Positions 26,611 to 34,995 of a DNA stretch of 64,000 nucleotides are shown piece by piece. The first letter of the stretch is position 1. Each line of letters opens with the position of its first letter. Where the stretch lies: the NCBI RefSeq assembly GCF_014197055.1, contig NZ_JACIEW010000011.1:1-64000 (forward strand), in the 5' to 3' direction. Source of the DNA: Devosia subaequoris. GTDB taxonomy: Bacteria; Pseudomonadota; Alphaproteobacteria; Rhizobiales; Devosiaceae. The notes under the pieces were generated by a model. The model saw only the letters and a program-made list of their open reading frames with translations, searched no databases and had not been told where the DNA came from. The translations under genes were made by a program, and so were the position numbers.

Positions 26611-27954
26611 ATGACCTCCCGTCCACAATTTCCCTTTGACGTTCGCAGCCGCGACGTGTGGTCGATCGCCCTGCCCGCCTCGATTGCCTTCATCACCGAA
26701 CCGGTGGTGGGACTGGTGGATATTACCGTTGTCGGACGCCTGGGTGACGCGGCGCTGCTCGGTGGCCTGGTGCTGGGCGCGCTGGTCTTCGATTTTGTGT
26801 TCTCGATGGCGTACTTCCTGCGCATCGGGACGGCGGGTCTGGTTGCCCAGTCGGTGGGCGCTCGCGACCCGCGCGACGGATTACTGCATATTTCCCGGGC
26901 CCTGATCATCGCCGTGGCGGTCGGGCTGGGCGTCATCGCGCTGGCCTTTCCGATCCTCTGGGCCGCCAATGCGCTGCTGGCCCCAGAATCCAGTGTTGCG
27001 GCCGCATTGGCCGATTACTACTTCGTCCGGATCTGGTCAGCGCCATTTTCGCTGATAAATTTTGCCCTGCTGGGCTGGTTCTACGGGCGGGCAGCCGCCC
27101 GCACCGGCATGATGCTGCAATTGCTGCTGCACGGCATCAATATCATTTGCAGCATCGGCTTGGTCTATGGCCTGGGTTGGGGCGTGGCTGGGGCGGCCGC
27201 CGGGACGCTGTTGGGCCAGATCGTCTCGGCGCTTCTGGGCCTGAGCATCATGGTGCAACACTATGGCGGCGTAGCAAAGCTGATCGCACGTATAGCGCCG
27301 GGCGAACTGGGAGATGCCACCGCGGTGCGGCGTATGTTCGGGCTCAGCCGTGACCTGATGATTCGCTCGATGGCGTTGATGGGCGCCTATGGCTGGTTCG
27401 CCGCGCAGGGCTCTCGCATGGGCGAAGTGGCGCTGGCGGCCAATGCCGTGCTGCTCAACCTGTTGATGGTGGTCGGCTTTTTCCTTGATGGCATAGCTCA
27501 AGCCGCCGAACAATTGACCGGCAAGGCGGTGGGTGCCAATTGGCGGCCCGCCTATGACCAGGCCTATAGGCTCTCGATGATCTGGGGACTGGTCATTGCT
27601 CTGGGGCTGGGCTCTGCCTGGTATCTGGGCGGGCCGTGGGTGATCAATTTCATGACCACCAATGACGAGGTGCGAACCTATGCGCTGACCTTCCTGCCGG
27701 TCGCCGCGCTGTGTGCGCTCAGCTTCATGCCCGCTTTTGTCTATGACGGCATTCTGATCGGCACGACGCAGAACGTGGTCATGCGCAATGGCATGATCGT
27801 GTCGCTGGTGGTGTTTGTCGGCGTGGCACTCTTGCTGCGTGACTGGGGCAATTGGGGACTGTGGGCCGCCATGCATAGCTGGTTTCTGGCGCGCGGCGGC
27901 ATCTACTGGTGGGCGCTGGAGCGCAGGAAGGCAGGACTATTCAGCCCGGCCTGA
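26611..27954 (+). CDS. MATE-family multidrug/metabolite exporter (DinF-like)
   Basis: Inner-membrane antiporter of 447 residues with about twelve hydrophobic segments in two homologous halves. The start VWSIALPASIAFITEPVVGLVDITVVGRLGD is the MATE N-terminal signature (proline in TM1, Asp in the second segment), and GRAAARTGMMLQLLLHGINI marks the DinF branch. Substrate unknown. GGAG stands about 8 bases before the ATG. The stop overlaps the convergent pyrD 3' end by 18 bases. Confidence 0.9.
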   Translation: MTSRPQFPFDVRSRDVWSIALPASIAFITEPVVGLVDITVVGRLGDAALLGGLVLGALVFDFVFSMAYFLRIGTAGLVAQSVGARDPRDGLLHISRALIIAVAVGLGVIALAFPILWAANALLAPESSVAAALADYYFVRIWSAPFSLINFALLGWFYGRAAARTGMMLQLLLHGINIICSIGLVYGLGWGVAGAAAGTLLGQIVSALLGLSIMVQHYGGVAKLIARIAPGELGDATAVRRMFGLSRDLMIRSMALMGAYGWFAAQGSRMGEVALAANAVLLNLLMVVGFFLDGIAQAAEQLTGKAVGANWRPAYDQAYRLSMIWGLVIALGLGSAWYLGGPWVINFMTTNDEVRTYALTFLPVAALCALSFMPAFVYDGILIGTTQNVVMRNGMIVSLVVFVGVALLLRDWGNWGLWAAMHSWFLARGGIYWWALERRKAGLFSPA

Positions 27955-29043
27955 ACTCCACTCGGCCGTCCGCGTCCCCACCAGTTCGGCAATTTTCTTT
28001 TTTCCGGCTGAACGCACACCGGCAACAAGGCCGCGCTTGATACGGTCGAGCAGATCAAGTCCGCCAAAGACCAGCGCCGAGTAAAGCTGAATGGTATTGG
28101 CGCCCGCTTCGAGCTTGGCCAAGGCCGATTGCGGGGAATGAATACCACCAACCCCGACGATGGGCAGCGCACCGACGCGCTGACGCATTTGTGCCAGGCG
28201 CTGGGTCGAGAGGGCGAAGAGCGGCCTGCCGGAAAGCCCGCCGGTCTCGTCTGCGTTCTCCAGCCCCGCAACAGGGTCGCGGGAAATCGTGGTGTTGGAA
28301 ACAATCAATCCGTCGAGATCGGTTTCGAGAATCACCCGGGCGATGGCATCCATACCCGCCTCGTCGAGATCGGGCGCGATCTTGAGGAGCACCGGCACGC
28401 GGGTCTTGGCCTTCGCTCGGGCCGCAAGCACTTCGCCCAAGAGACGGCGCAACGCCTCGTCGGTCTGCAGGTTTCTCAGCCCAGGCGTGTTGGGCGAGGA
28501 GATATTGACAGTGAGGTAGTCGGCCAGATCGGCAAAGCGGTTCACTCCCAGCACATAGTCGGCGACGAAATCTTCGCTGTCCTTGTTGGCGCCGATATTG
28601 ACGCCGAGCGCCGCAGGAACACGCAGGCCCTTGAGCCGCGCAAAGGCGGCTTCGTGGCCCTCATTATTGAAACCCATGCGATTTATGACGCCCTCGGCGG
28701 CACCGACGCGGAATAGGCGCGGCTTGCCATTGCCCGATTGGGGTCGTGGTGTCACCGTGCCGATCTCGACCATGCCAAAACCCATCAGCGCCAGGGGGCG
28801 CGGCACTTCGGCATTCTTGTCGAAGCCGGCTGCCATGCCGATAGGGTTTTTCAGCTCGATGCCACAAAGGGTGGTGGCCAATTCCGGCGGATCGGCATGT
28901 TCCTGTTGTGGGGCAAGGCCCATGCGAAGCGCGGTGATGGTGGCGCCGTGAGCGGTTTCGGGGTCCATGCGCAGCAAGGCATCGCGCGTCAGATTGGCCA
29001 GGCCAGCATTGCGCAGAAGGGGCGAAAAGGCGGAAAAGATCAT
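27937..29043 (-). CDS. pyrD: dihydroorotate dehydrogenase (quinone), class 2
   Basis: Oxidises dihydroorotate to orotate in pyrimidine synthesis, passing electrons to ubiquinone at the inner membrane. The 368-residue protein keeps the class 2 N-terminal helices (LLRNAGLANLTRDALLRMDPETAHG) that bind quinone. FMN and substrate motifs: GMAAGFDKNAE, GFGMVEIGTVTPRPQ, NRMGFNNEG, NISSPNTPGLR (the Ser in NISSPNT is the class 2 base), VGGIHS. The start is ATG 29043; it overlaps the stop of the DUF952 gene (ATGA). Confidence 0.95.
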   Translation of the reverse strand: MIFSAFSPLLRNAGLANLTRDALLRMDPETAHGATITALRMGLAPQQEHADPPELATTLCGIELKNPIGMAAGFDKNAEVPRPLALMGFGMVEIGTVTPRPQSGNGKPRLFRVGAAEGVINRMGFNNEGHEAAFARLKGLRVPAALGVNIGANKDSEDFVADYVLGVNRFADLADYLTVNISSPNTPGLRNLQTDEALRRLLGEVLAARAKAKTRVPVLLKIAPDLDEAGMDAIARVILETDLDGLIVSNTTISRDPVAGLENADETGGLSGRPLFALSTQRLAQMRQRVGALPIVGVGGIHSPQSALAKLEAGANTIQLYSALVFGGLDLLDRIKRGLVAGVRSAGKKKIAELVGTRTAEWSSGRAE

Positions 29044-29399
29044 CGAACAGCCTCCGGCAGTGCGCAGTTTCCATTCGCATCGACGCTGATTTGCGTCTCC
29101 CAAGCGACGTTGGTCAAGCTGAGCGGACCACCATAGAGATGGGGGAAGAGCTGACCGCCGCGCGAAGGCTCCCAGACCAGTTGTTCGCCAAGGTCGGCGG
29201 TGCGCACTGCGAGCAGGACCAGGTCCGCCTCGCCCCTGAAATGCAAGCGCAGGGTTTCGGGCAGTTGCGCGGCGGTGGAAAAATGCATGTAGCCATCGGC
29301 CGCATCGATCGGCATGCCCGCATAATGGCCGACCTCGCGGGCCGCCGCATAGCTGGCGCGGGTGGCAATCTTGTAGATCAGGTCAGGCGAATGCGGCAT
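29040..29399 (-). CDS. DUF952 family protein
   Basis: Protein of 119 residues with the DUF952 pattern IYKIATRASYAAA...DGYMHFSTAAQLPETLRLHF and a C-terminal FPHLYGGPL. This small ADP-ribosyltransferase-like fold family is usually coded just before pyrD in Hyphomicrobiales, as here (overlapping stop and start). Biochemical role not established. ATG 29399 has GAGG 5 bases upstream; GTG 29405 is an alternative that adds two residues. Confidence 0.85.
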   Translation of the reverse strand: MPHSPDLIYKIATRASYAAAREVGHYAGMPIDAADGYMHFSTAAQLPETLRLHFRGEADLVLLAVRTADLGEQLVWEPSRGGQLFPHLYGGPLSLTNVAWETQISVDANGNCALPEAVR

Positions 29400-29517
29400 G
29401 GGCACCTCGAGGCAGGGCGATCTGGATGTCGGGGTAAAGCGGTCGCGCCCTCTTTACAAGGTGAATGCGCATGCCTAGTATAGGATTGTTTTCCGACATA
29501 AGACTGATTTCCTTGCC

Positions 29518-30168
29518 ATGCTTTCACACCGCTCCATCTGGGATGGTATTGACGCGCTGGCGCGCCGGCAGGGCGTGTCCGTGTCCGCACTGGCCAAGCT
29601 GGCCGGGCTGGACGCGACGGCGTTCAATGTTTCCAAGCGGGTGAGCAAGGACGGGCGCGAGCGCTGGCCTTCGACCGAGAGCATCTCGAAAATTCTGGAA
29701 GCCACCGGCGAGAGTTTTGACAGTTTTCTTTCCGGCACCGGGTCCTATATGGCGATGCCGAGCGGGTTTGCCGAGCCAGATTTGCGCAACATACCGCTGC
29801 TGGGTCTGGCGCAGGCCGGCCATGGTGGCTTCTTCGACAGCGCCGGACACCCGGCCGGTCACGGCTGGGACGAGGTGGCACTGCCCACGCCCGATGAAAG
29901 CGGCATTTATGCGCTGGAGATTTCCGGGGACAGCATGGAGCCGCTTTATCGCGAGGGTGACCGGATCGTGGTGTCTCCCACCGAGCAGGTGCGTCGCGGC
30001 GACCGAGTGGTGGTCAAGACGCAGGAGGGTGAGGTGATGGCCAAGATCCTGCATCGCCAGAGTGCGCGGCAGATCGAACTGCATTCGGTCAATCCGGCCT
30101 ATGAGCCGCGTATTTTCGACATCGTCGATATCGAATGGATGGCCCGGATCATCTGGGCGAGCCAATGA
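29518..30168 (+). CDS. HTH / S24 peptidase (LexA-like) transcriptional regulator
   Basis: Protein of 216 residues: an N-terminal XRE-type helix-turn-helix (residues 8-65, GVSVSALAKLAGLDATAFNVSKR) and a C-terminal S24 LexA/CI-type domain. The catalytic dyad is intact, Ser139 in SGDSMEP and Lys167 in VVVKTQE, and an Ala100-Gly101 bond in LAQAGHGG is placed like the self-cleavage site of LexA. It is chromosomal, with no phage genes nearby. The divergent 118-base region with DUF952 holds CCTA-GTA-TAGG at 29474-29484, a possible autoregulatory site. Its stop overlaps the start of the acetyltransferase gene. Confidence 0.85.
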   Translation: MLSHRSIWDGIDALARRQGVSVSALAKLAGLDATAFNVSKRVSKDGRERWPSTESISKILEATGESFDSFLSGTGSYMAMPSGFAEPDLRNIPLLGLAQAGHGGFFDSAGHPAGHGWDEVALPTPDESGIYALEISGDSMEPLYREGDRIVVSPTEQVRRGDRVVVKTQEGEVMAKILHRQSARQIELHSVNPAYEPRIFDIVDIEWMARIIWASQ

Positions 30169-30617
30169 AAATTGCGTCGGCACAGCCGAAAGATGCTGCC
30201 GACTGGGCGCAGATGCGCAAGGCACTCTGGCCGGACGGCGGGGACAATGGCACGCATGCCGATGACATCAATCGGCTACTGGCCGATGCGGGCGAAACAG
30301 TGAACCTGATCGCCCGAGACGAGACGAACCGCGCCATTGGCTTTGCCGAGGCCTGTCTGCGGCGCGATTATGTGAATGGCTGCAAGACGACGCCGGTGGC
30401 GTTTCTTGAGGGTATTTACGTGGCGCCAGAGGCGCGGGGGCACGGCGTTGCACGGGCATTGGTCGCCGCTGTGGAAGATTGGGCCCGTGGCCTGAGCATC
30501 TCGGAACTGGGGTCGGACGCTGCGCCCGACAACATGGCGAGCCTCAAGATGCACCACGCGCTCGGCTTCGAAGAAACCCAGCGCGTGGTGTTTTTCAGGA
30601 AGCCGCTCAAGGGGTGA
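30165..30617 (+). CDS. GNAT acetyltransferase, AAC(6')-like
   Basis: Protein of 150 residues starting MKIASAQPKD; the ATG overlaps the stop of the S24 regulator (ATGA). The GNAT acetyl-CoA loop is APEARGHGVARALV (about 92-105), and the flanking blocks FLEGIYV, ISELGSDAAPDN and HHALGFEETQRVVFFRK fit the aminoglycoside 6'-N-acetyltransferase family, whose members are also about 145-155 residues. Many chromosomal relatives do not confer resistance and may acetylate other amines, so resistance should not be inferred. Coupling to a LexA-like regulator is unusual. Confidence 0.8.
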   Translation: MKIASAQPKDAADWAQMRKALWPDGGDNGTHADDINRLLADAGETVNLIARDETNRAIGFAEACLRRDYVNGCKTTPVAFLEGIYVAPEARGHGVARALVAAVEDWARGLSISELGSDAAPDNMASLKMHHALGFEETQRVVFFRKPLKG

Positions 30618-30627
30618 GCGGATCGCT

Positions 30628-31008
30628 CTAGTCGCAGCCCGCCCGCGCCAACATGTCGGCGATGATGATCGGAGTCGCCGGTGTCGTCTGCCACTGACTG
30701 GCATCCGGGGCACCGCTCCTGAGGGCGCTGGCGACGCCATCCCAACTCAGGCTCATCGATCCGTCGCAGCCCAAGGGTGCCAGGCCGCTGTCCCGCGCCT
30801 GCCTCAACACGGCGCCGGCGGTTTCTCCAATACCCGAAAGGTAGGCGGTGAGGACCTGCCGGGCGTGATCATGGCGCGGCGCGTTGTCCATGGCATCCAT
30901 CACCTGGGCAATGGTGATTTTTCCCGAACTCTGCTGAGCCTGGATAGGCAAGGGCAGCGTGGTCAGCATCAATGCTGCCGCGACCAGGATGTGTCGTTTG
31001 CATGTCAT
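30628..31008 (-). CDS. small secreted protein, possibly Rap1a/Tai-like
   Basis: Protein of 126 residues. Residues 1-24 are a signal peptide (ILVAAALMLTTLPLPIQAQ). The mature part has two cysteines (in PLGCDGS and the C-terminal ARAGCD), which could form a disulfide. Pattern AYLSGIGE...CDGSMSLSWDGVASALR faintly recalls the Rap1a/Tai immunity family, which has a YxxG helix, two cysteines and a similar length, but this is a weak visual match. No toxin or secretion genes are adjacent. Function unknown. Confidence 0.55.
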   Translation of the reverse strand: MTCKRHILVAAALMLTTLPLPIQAQQSSGKITIAQVMDAMDNAPRHDHARQVLTAYLSGIGETAGAVLRQARDSGLAPLGCDGSMSLSWDGVASALRSGAPDASQWQTTPATPIIIADMLARAGCD

Positions 31009-31060
31009 CGTGTCGATCTCCGTTTACCAACAGCCCCATTTCGTGATGCGAAAATTTCTT

Positions 31061-31076
31061 ATTGTCAAACGATAAT
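31061..31076. promoter_or_regulatory. candidate operator of the DUF2975/XRE pair
   Basis: ATTGTC-AAAC-GATAAT, an inverted repeat with one mismatch, in an AT-rich island just before the DUF2975 start. A good site for autoregulation by the small XRE protein encoded downstream, but untested. Confidence 0.35.
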
Positions 31077-31112
31077 TTTGCTGTCATTTCTGGTTGCACA
31101 CACTGGAGACCA

Positions 31113-31673
31113 ATGACGATGCAGGCCACCCACCCAACGGCGCCACCTTCCCAAAGGGAGAAGCAGCTTTTTCACATATTGGCGATCACCGCCGGAGTTG
31201 TCGCAGCGTTGCTGCCGCTCGGACTGGTGGGGTTCTGGATCGGTGCTGTTCCCGAAGGTTTGTGGGGTAGCGCCGTTCCGGGATTGCCAATCCATGCGGA
31301 GTTGAACCTGGGCAAGCGCCTCGGCGCGATCACTCTGGGCCTGATCCCGATGGGATTACTTGTTTGGGGCCTATTGCGGGTGCGCCAGACATTTAAGGGC
31401 TTCGCCGCCGGCGAGGTGTTCTCGGCCAGGGCCATTTCCGGTCTGCGCGACTTCGCCATTGGCGTAGGCGCCAGCGCTTTGATCAAGCCGCTGATTACGG
31501 CCCTGCTTAGTCTTTACCTTACATGGGATGCACCGGCGGGCAGCCGACAGTTGGTGCTCCAGTTCGGCAGTGACACCGCGCTCTTCATACTGTTCGCCGG
31601 GGCGTTCCTAGCTGCGACCTGGAGCATGCAGCGGGCGGCATTGCTAGCCGAAGAAAACAGCCAGTTCGTCTAG
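31113..31673 (+). CDS. DUF2975-like membrane protein
   Basis: Protein of 186 residues with four hydrophobic segments (at about 20-42, 67-88, 107-130, 148-168 from MTMQATHPT). This and the small XRE gene 2 bases downstream form the DUF2975-YozG-type pair seen in many bacteria. ATG 31113 has GGAG 4 bases upstream; ATG 31119 would have a better spacing of 10 and loses two residues. Function unknown; such pairs are thought to respond to membrane or stress signals (inference). Confidence 0.72.
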   Translation: MTMQATHPTAPPSQREKQLFHILAITAGVVAALLPLGLVGFWIGAVPEGLWGSAVPGLPIHAELNLGKRLGAITLGLIPMGLLVWGLLRVRQTFKGFAAGEVFSARAISGLRDFAIGVGASALIKPLITALLSLYLTWDAPAGSRQLVLQFGSDTALFILFAGAFLAATWSMQRAALLAEENSQFV

Positions 31674-31675
31674 CC

Positions 31676-31897
31676 ATGCCGATCAAGGTCAATCTGGCGG
31701 TTGTGCTGGCGCAGCGCGGGGTGAGATCCAAGGAGCTCGCTCAGGCAATCGGCATTACCGAAGCCAATCTCAGCCTGCTCAAGCAGGGCAAGGTCAAGGG
31801 CATGCGGTTTGAGACGCTGGCGGCAATCTGCGCGCAACTGCAATGCCAGCCGGGCGATATTCTCAGCTATGAAGACGAGCCCGTAGCGGGGGAATGA
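31676..31897 (+). CDS. small XRE-family regulator (YozG-like)
   Basis: Protein of 73 residues that is nearly all helix-turn-helix: MPIKVNLAVVLAQRGVRSKELAQAIGITEANLSLLKQGKVKGMRFETLAAIC in type, with the recognition helix at about 28-38, ending in GDILSYEDE. Small Cro/CI-like proteins of this sort follow DUF2975 membrane genes and probably repress the pair. The gap to the upstream stop is 2 bases, so it is co-translated. Confidence 0.88.
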   Translation: MPIKVNLAVVLAQRGVRSKELAQAIGITEANLSLLKQGKVKGMRFETLAAICAQLQCQPGDILSYEDEPVAGE

Positions 31898-31915
31898 TCC
31901 CCCGCCGCGGTCGTA

Positions 31916-33562
31916 TCAATCTGCCAACAATTCGCCCGCCAATGCCTTGCCGATGAGCTTGCGGGTGTTTTCAACGCCATAGAGAGCGGCAAACGAGCCA
32001 AAGCGCGGTCCGCGTTCCTGGCCAATCAGCACCTGGTAGAGCATCTGGAAGAACTCACCTGAGACACCGGGGCCGCCAGTGGGGCTCTTCTTGTTGTGAT
32101 CCTGGTAGCGCTCGATAGTGCGGGCCACATCGAGGGCAGTGTTCTGGATGGTCTCGTTGGTCGCATCGGCAGGCAATTCGGCAAAAGCGGCGGACAACTT
32201 CTCCAGCGCATCGCGCTCGACATCGTCGGGCGCGCGATAGGACTTTTCGACGAAATCGCGGAAGTAACGCATCGCATAGCCGACCAGGGCATCGAGATGC
32301 GGGTGCGTCTTTGCCGAAATGCCCGGCGCATAGGCCGAAATATAGCCCCACATGACTTCAGGCGTTTCCGGGTTCGACGCCGTGGCCAGGTTGAGCAGCA
32401 GCCCGAAGGTCACCGGCATGTCGATCTTAGGCACATTGCCATAGTGGACATGGAAAGCAGGGTTTTCGATGCGAGCCGCTGCGTCCTGCCTCTGGTAGGA
32501 CGCAGCGTGGGCGAAATACTCGTCAACGGCGCGCGGAATGACGTCAAAATGCAGGCGCTTGGCGACGCGCGGCTTTTGAAACATGTAGAGCCCGAGGCTC
32601 TCGGTCGGGGCATAGGTCAACCATTCGTCGATGGTCAGGCCATTGCCCTTCGACTTGGAGATCTTCTGGCCTTCGGCATCGAGGAACAGCTCATAGACAT
32701 AGTGCTCGGGCGGGGTACCGCCGAGGATCGAGCAAATCTTGTCGTACAAAACCTGGTTGGTCTGGTGATCCTTGCCGAACATCTCAAAATCGACGCCGAG
32801 CGCCGCCCAGCGCATACCGAAATCGGGCTTCCACTGCAGCTTCACATGACCGCCGGTGACCGGCACTGTGGTATCGCGCCCGTCCTCGTCGGCGAACGTA
32901 ATGGTGCCCTCCTTGGCATTGACTTCCTTCATCGGCACGTAGAGTACGCGGCCTGAAATCGGCGAGATCGGCAGGAAGGGCGAGTAGGTCGCCTGACGCT
33001 CCGCACCGAGCGTGGGCAGCATCACCTTCATGATGTCGTCATAGCGTTCGGCGGCGCGCAACAGCACGGCGTCGAACTGGCCGGACTTGTAATAGTCGGT
33101 CGCGCTGGCGAATTCGTAGTCGAAGCCGAAGGTATCCAGGAACCGGCGCAGCATGGCGTTATTGTGCTCGCCAAAACTGGCGAATTCATTCGTCCATGGG
33201 TCCGGCACGGCGGTCAGCGGCTTTTGCAGATGCGGTTCCATCGCCTCTTTGGAGGGGACGGTCTCCGGGATCTTGCGCATGCCATCGAGGTCATCGGAAA
33301 AGCAGATGAGCCGGGTCGGAATTTCGTCGCGCGTGAGCAGCCGAAAGGCGGTGCGCACCATGGTAGTGCGAGCCACTTCGCCAAAGGTCCCGATATGAGG
33401 CAGGCCCGAGGGGCCATAGCCGGTCTCGAACAGGGCCTCACCCTTGCCCGACTTTTCAAGCCGTTTGACCAGTTTGCGCGCTTCCTCGAAGGGCCAGGCG
33501 CGCGCCGTCTGGGCGGGCGCGAAGAAATCGGGATCAAGGGCGGGCAAAGTGGCGGGCGACAC
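31916..33562 (-). CDS. lysK: lysine--tRNA ligase, class I
   Basis: Charges tRNA-Lys. The 548-residue protein belongs to the class I type found in archaea, spirochaetes and many alphaproteobacteria, not the class II LysS. Rossmann motifs: HIGH-like PHIGTFGE (about 55-62) and KMSKS-like KISKSKG (about 300). Other blocks are [10 protein letters not shown] and FGKDHQTN. No second lysyl-tRNA synthetase is in the window. It converges toward the XRE gene and is divergent from the TerB-like gene. Confidence 0.95.
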   Translation of the reverse strand: MSPATLPALDPDFFAPAQTARAWPFEEARKLVKRLEKSGKGEALFETGYGPSGLPHIGTFGEVARTTMVRTAFRLLTRDEIPTRLICFSDDLDGMRKIPETVPSKEAMEPHLQKPLTAVPDPWTNEFASFGEHNNAMLRRFLDTFGFDYEFASATDYYKSGQFDAVLLRAAERYDDIMKVMLPTLGAERQATYSPFLPISPISGRVLYVPMKEVNAKEGTITFADEDGRDTTVPVTGGHVKLQWKPDFGMRWAALGVDFEMFGKDHQTNQVLYDKICSILGGTPPEHYVYELFLDAEGQKISKSKGNGLTIDEWLTYAPTESLGLYMFQKPRVAKRLHFDVIPRAVDEYFAHAASYQRQDAAARIENPAFHVHYGNVPKIDMPVTFGLLLNLATASNPETPEVMWGYISAYAPGISAKTHPHLDALVGYAMRYFRDFVEKSYRAPDDVERDALEKLSAAFAELPADATNETIQNTALDVARTIERYQDHNKKSPTGGPGVSGEFFQMLYQVLIGQERGPRFGSFAALYGVENTRKLIGKALAGELLAD

Positions 33563-33709
33563 TGGGTGGCAGCCTTTCGAAATTTATCGGAAGAAGACGA
33601 AGCCCGGTCAATGCACCGGAACCGGCCAGACGTCAATGTCGCAGGTGGTTGCGTGGGCCGATGGGAGCGCCTAGTTCTGGTAGCTGAAGTCCTGTTGGAG
33701 ACGACGAAA

Positions 33710-34123
33710 ATGCACGCCGCTCAAGACGCCCTTATACATCTGATGATCCTGGCTGCGTCTTCCGACAGTGCCATGACGGAGAAAGAGCTGACGCGCATCA
33801 CGGCGCTGATCGACCGTTTGCCGGTGTTCGAAGGGTTCGATCGCGAGCGGCTCGAAGAGGTGGCAAACGACTGCGCCGACAAACTTAACGGGCCGAACGG
33901 ATTGGACCGGGTGATCGAGGACGCCATAGCTGCCCTACCCGAGAAATTGCAGGACACAGCCTATGCCGTGGCCGTCGAGGTCACCGCCGTCGACCTGCAT
34001 TTGGAACAGGAGGAATTGCGCTTCCTCGAGATGCTGCGTGACTCGCTGACGCTGGACAGGTTGACCACGGCCGCCATTGAAGTGGCGGCGCGCGCCCGAC
34101 ATCGACGCCTGCCGGGTCAGTAA
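33710..34123 (+). CDS. TerB-like (tellurite resistance TerB) family protein
   Basis: All-helical 137-residue protein starting MHAAQDALIHLMILAASSD at ATG 33710, GGAG 9 bases upstream; the frame is open far upstream but that part is antisense to lysK. Acidic helices AMTEKELTRI, ALPEKLQDTAYAVAVEVTAVDLHLEQEELRFLEMLRD fit the TerB fold, whose paired acidic residues bind metal. Stand-alone TerB proteins are widespread and need not give tellurite resistance. It is not near the other Ter-like genes. Its 3' end overlaps the convergent binding-protein gene by 7 bases. Confidence 0.82.
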   Translation: MHAAQDALIHLMILAASSDSAMTEKELTRITALIDRLPVFEGFDRERLEEVANDCADKLNGPNGLDRVIEDAIAALPEKLQDTAYAVAVEVTAVDLHLEQEELRFLEMLRDSLTLDRLTTAAIEVAARARHRRLPGQ

Positions 34124-34935
34124 AAGCCCACCGGGAACCAGCGCAGGTAAAGTTCGTCCAGCGCACCATTTTCCTTTAGACGTACCAGCGCCCAGTCGAT
34201 GGAGTGGCGGACCGGATCCTGCCCGGCCGGCACGGCGATGGTGAGGCCCTCACCAAACAGGTGGGGGCGGAAATACGCTTCTCCAGCGAAGCCGCAGCAG
34301 GCCAGATTGTCATTGAGCCAGAACGAGGCGCGCATGGCGTCGCCAAACCAGGCGCCCACGGTGCCCGCCTTGACCGCCTCGAGCGCGGCGCTTTCTGTCT
34401 CGAAGGGCGTGGCATCGATATTGGGCAGGTAGCGAGCAAGAAATTTGGCATGGGCGCTGCCGGCGCGTACCGCGACTGGTTCGTCCGCGAGCGCCTCGGG
34501 GCGAAAGCCTTCAATATCTTCGGCCCGTGTGACGAAGCGGCCGGGCAATGCCAGATAGGTCGAAGAAAAATCGAAGAGTTCCCCGTTCTCCGGGGTCATG
34601 GCGAGGCCGGCAATCAGCGCATCGCCCAGATTGTCGGACAGGGCCGTGGCGGCCTGGTCCCAGGGCCAGACCTGGATGGTGCAGGCCACGTCGACTTCGA
34701 CGCAGATGCGCTTGGCCAAATCGATGTTGAACCCGACCAGTTCGCCGCTTTCGTCGTGATAGTTGAAGGGCGGAAAGTCCGCTGTGGTGAGGAAGCGAAT
34801 GGCCGGGACGGACGTCAGGCCAGGCAGCATTTCCCGCGCGTCGGGGTCGGCGTGATAAGGAAGCGTCTGAGCGAAGGTGGGAGATGCGAGCAAAATACTG
34901 GCTACCCCTGTCAGCAATAGAACTGGCTTGAGCAT
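34117..34935 (-). CDS. family 3 solute-binding periplasmic protein (polar amino acid type)
   Basis: Protein of 272 residues starting MLKPVLLLTG at ATG 34935 (GGGGG 4 bases upstream). Signal peptide ends ASPTFA. SBP_bac_3 blocks: FPPFNYHDESGELVGFNIDLAKRIC, AMTPENGELFDFSSTYL, YFRPHLFGEGL and WFPVGFY at the end. Cys pairs (CVEVDVAC, ACCGF) may form disulfides. There are no permease or ATPase genes beside it, so it is an orphan receptor for a transporter elsewhere or a sensory binding protein. Confidence 0.85.
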   Translation of the reverse strand: MLKPVLLLTGVASILLASPTFAQTLPYHADPDAREMLPGLTSVPAIRFLTTADFPPFNYHDESGELVGFNIDLAKRICVEVDVACTIQVWPWDQAATALSDNLGDALIAGLAMTPENGELFDFSSTYLALPGRFVTRAEDIEGFRPEALADEPVAVRAGSAHAKFLARYLPNIDATPFETESAALEAVKAGTVGAWFGDAMRASFWLNDNLACCGFAGEAYFRPHLFGEGLTIAVPAGQDPVRHSIDWALVRLKENGALDELYLRWFPVGFY

Positions 34936-34960
34936 TGCGCCCCCCATACGGCCGTCGCCC

Positions 34961-34985
34961 CCCTTCTCTCACGCAAGGAGAAGGG
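34961..34985. repeat. intergenic hairpin after metZ
   Basis: CCCTTCTC / GAGAAGGG, 8-bp perfect stem with 9-base loop, between the metZ stop and the binding-protein start. No T-run follows in either direction, so it is not a standard intrinsic terminator; it resembles the hairpin arm of rhizobial intergenic repeats such as that at 1949-1993. Confidence 0.45.
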
Positions 34986-34995
34986 ACACCAGCGT

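Noticed and set aside
30165-30617. Aminoglycoside resistance gene
   Set aside because: Family resemblance only; chromosomal AAC(6')-like enzymes often have other substrates, and nothing mobile is nearby.
33710-34123. Tellurite resistance operon
   Set aside because: Only a lone TerB-like gene is present; no terA, terC, terD or terZ nearby.
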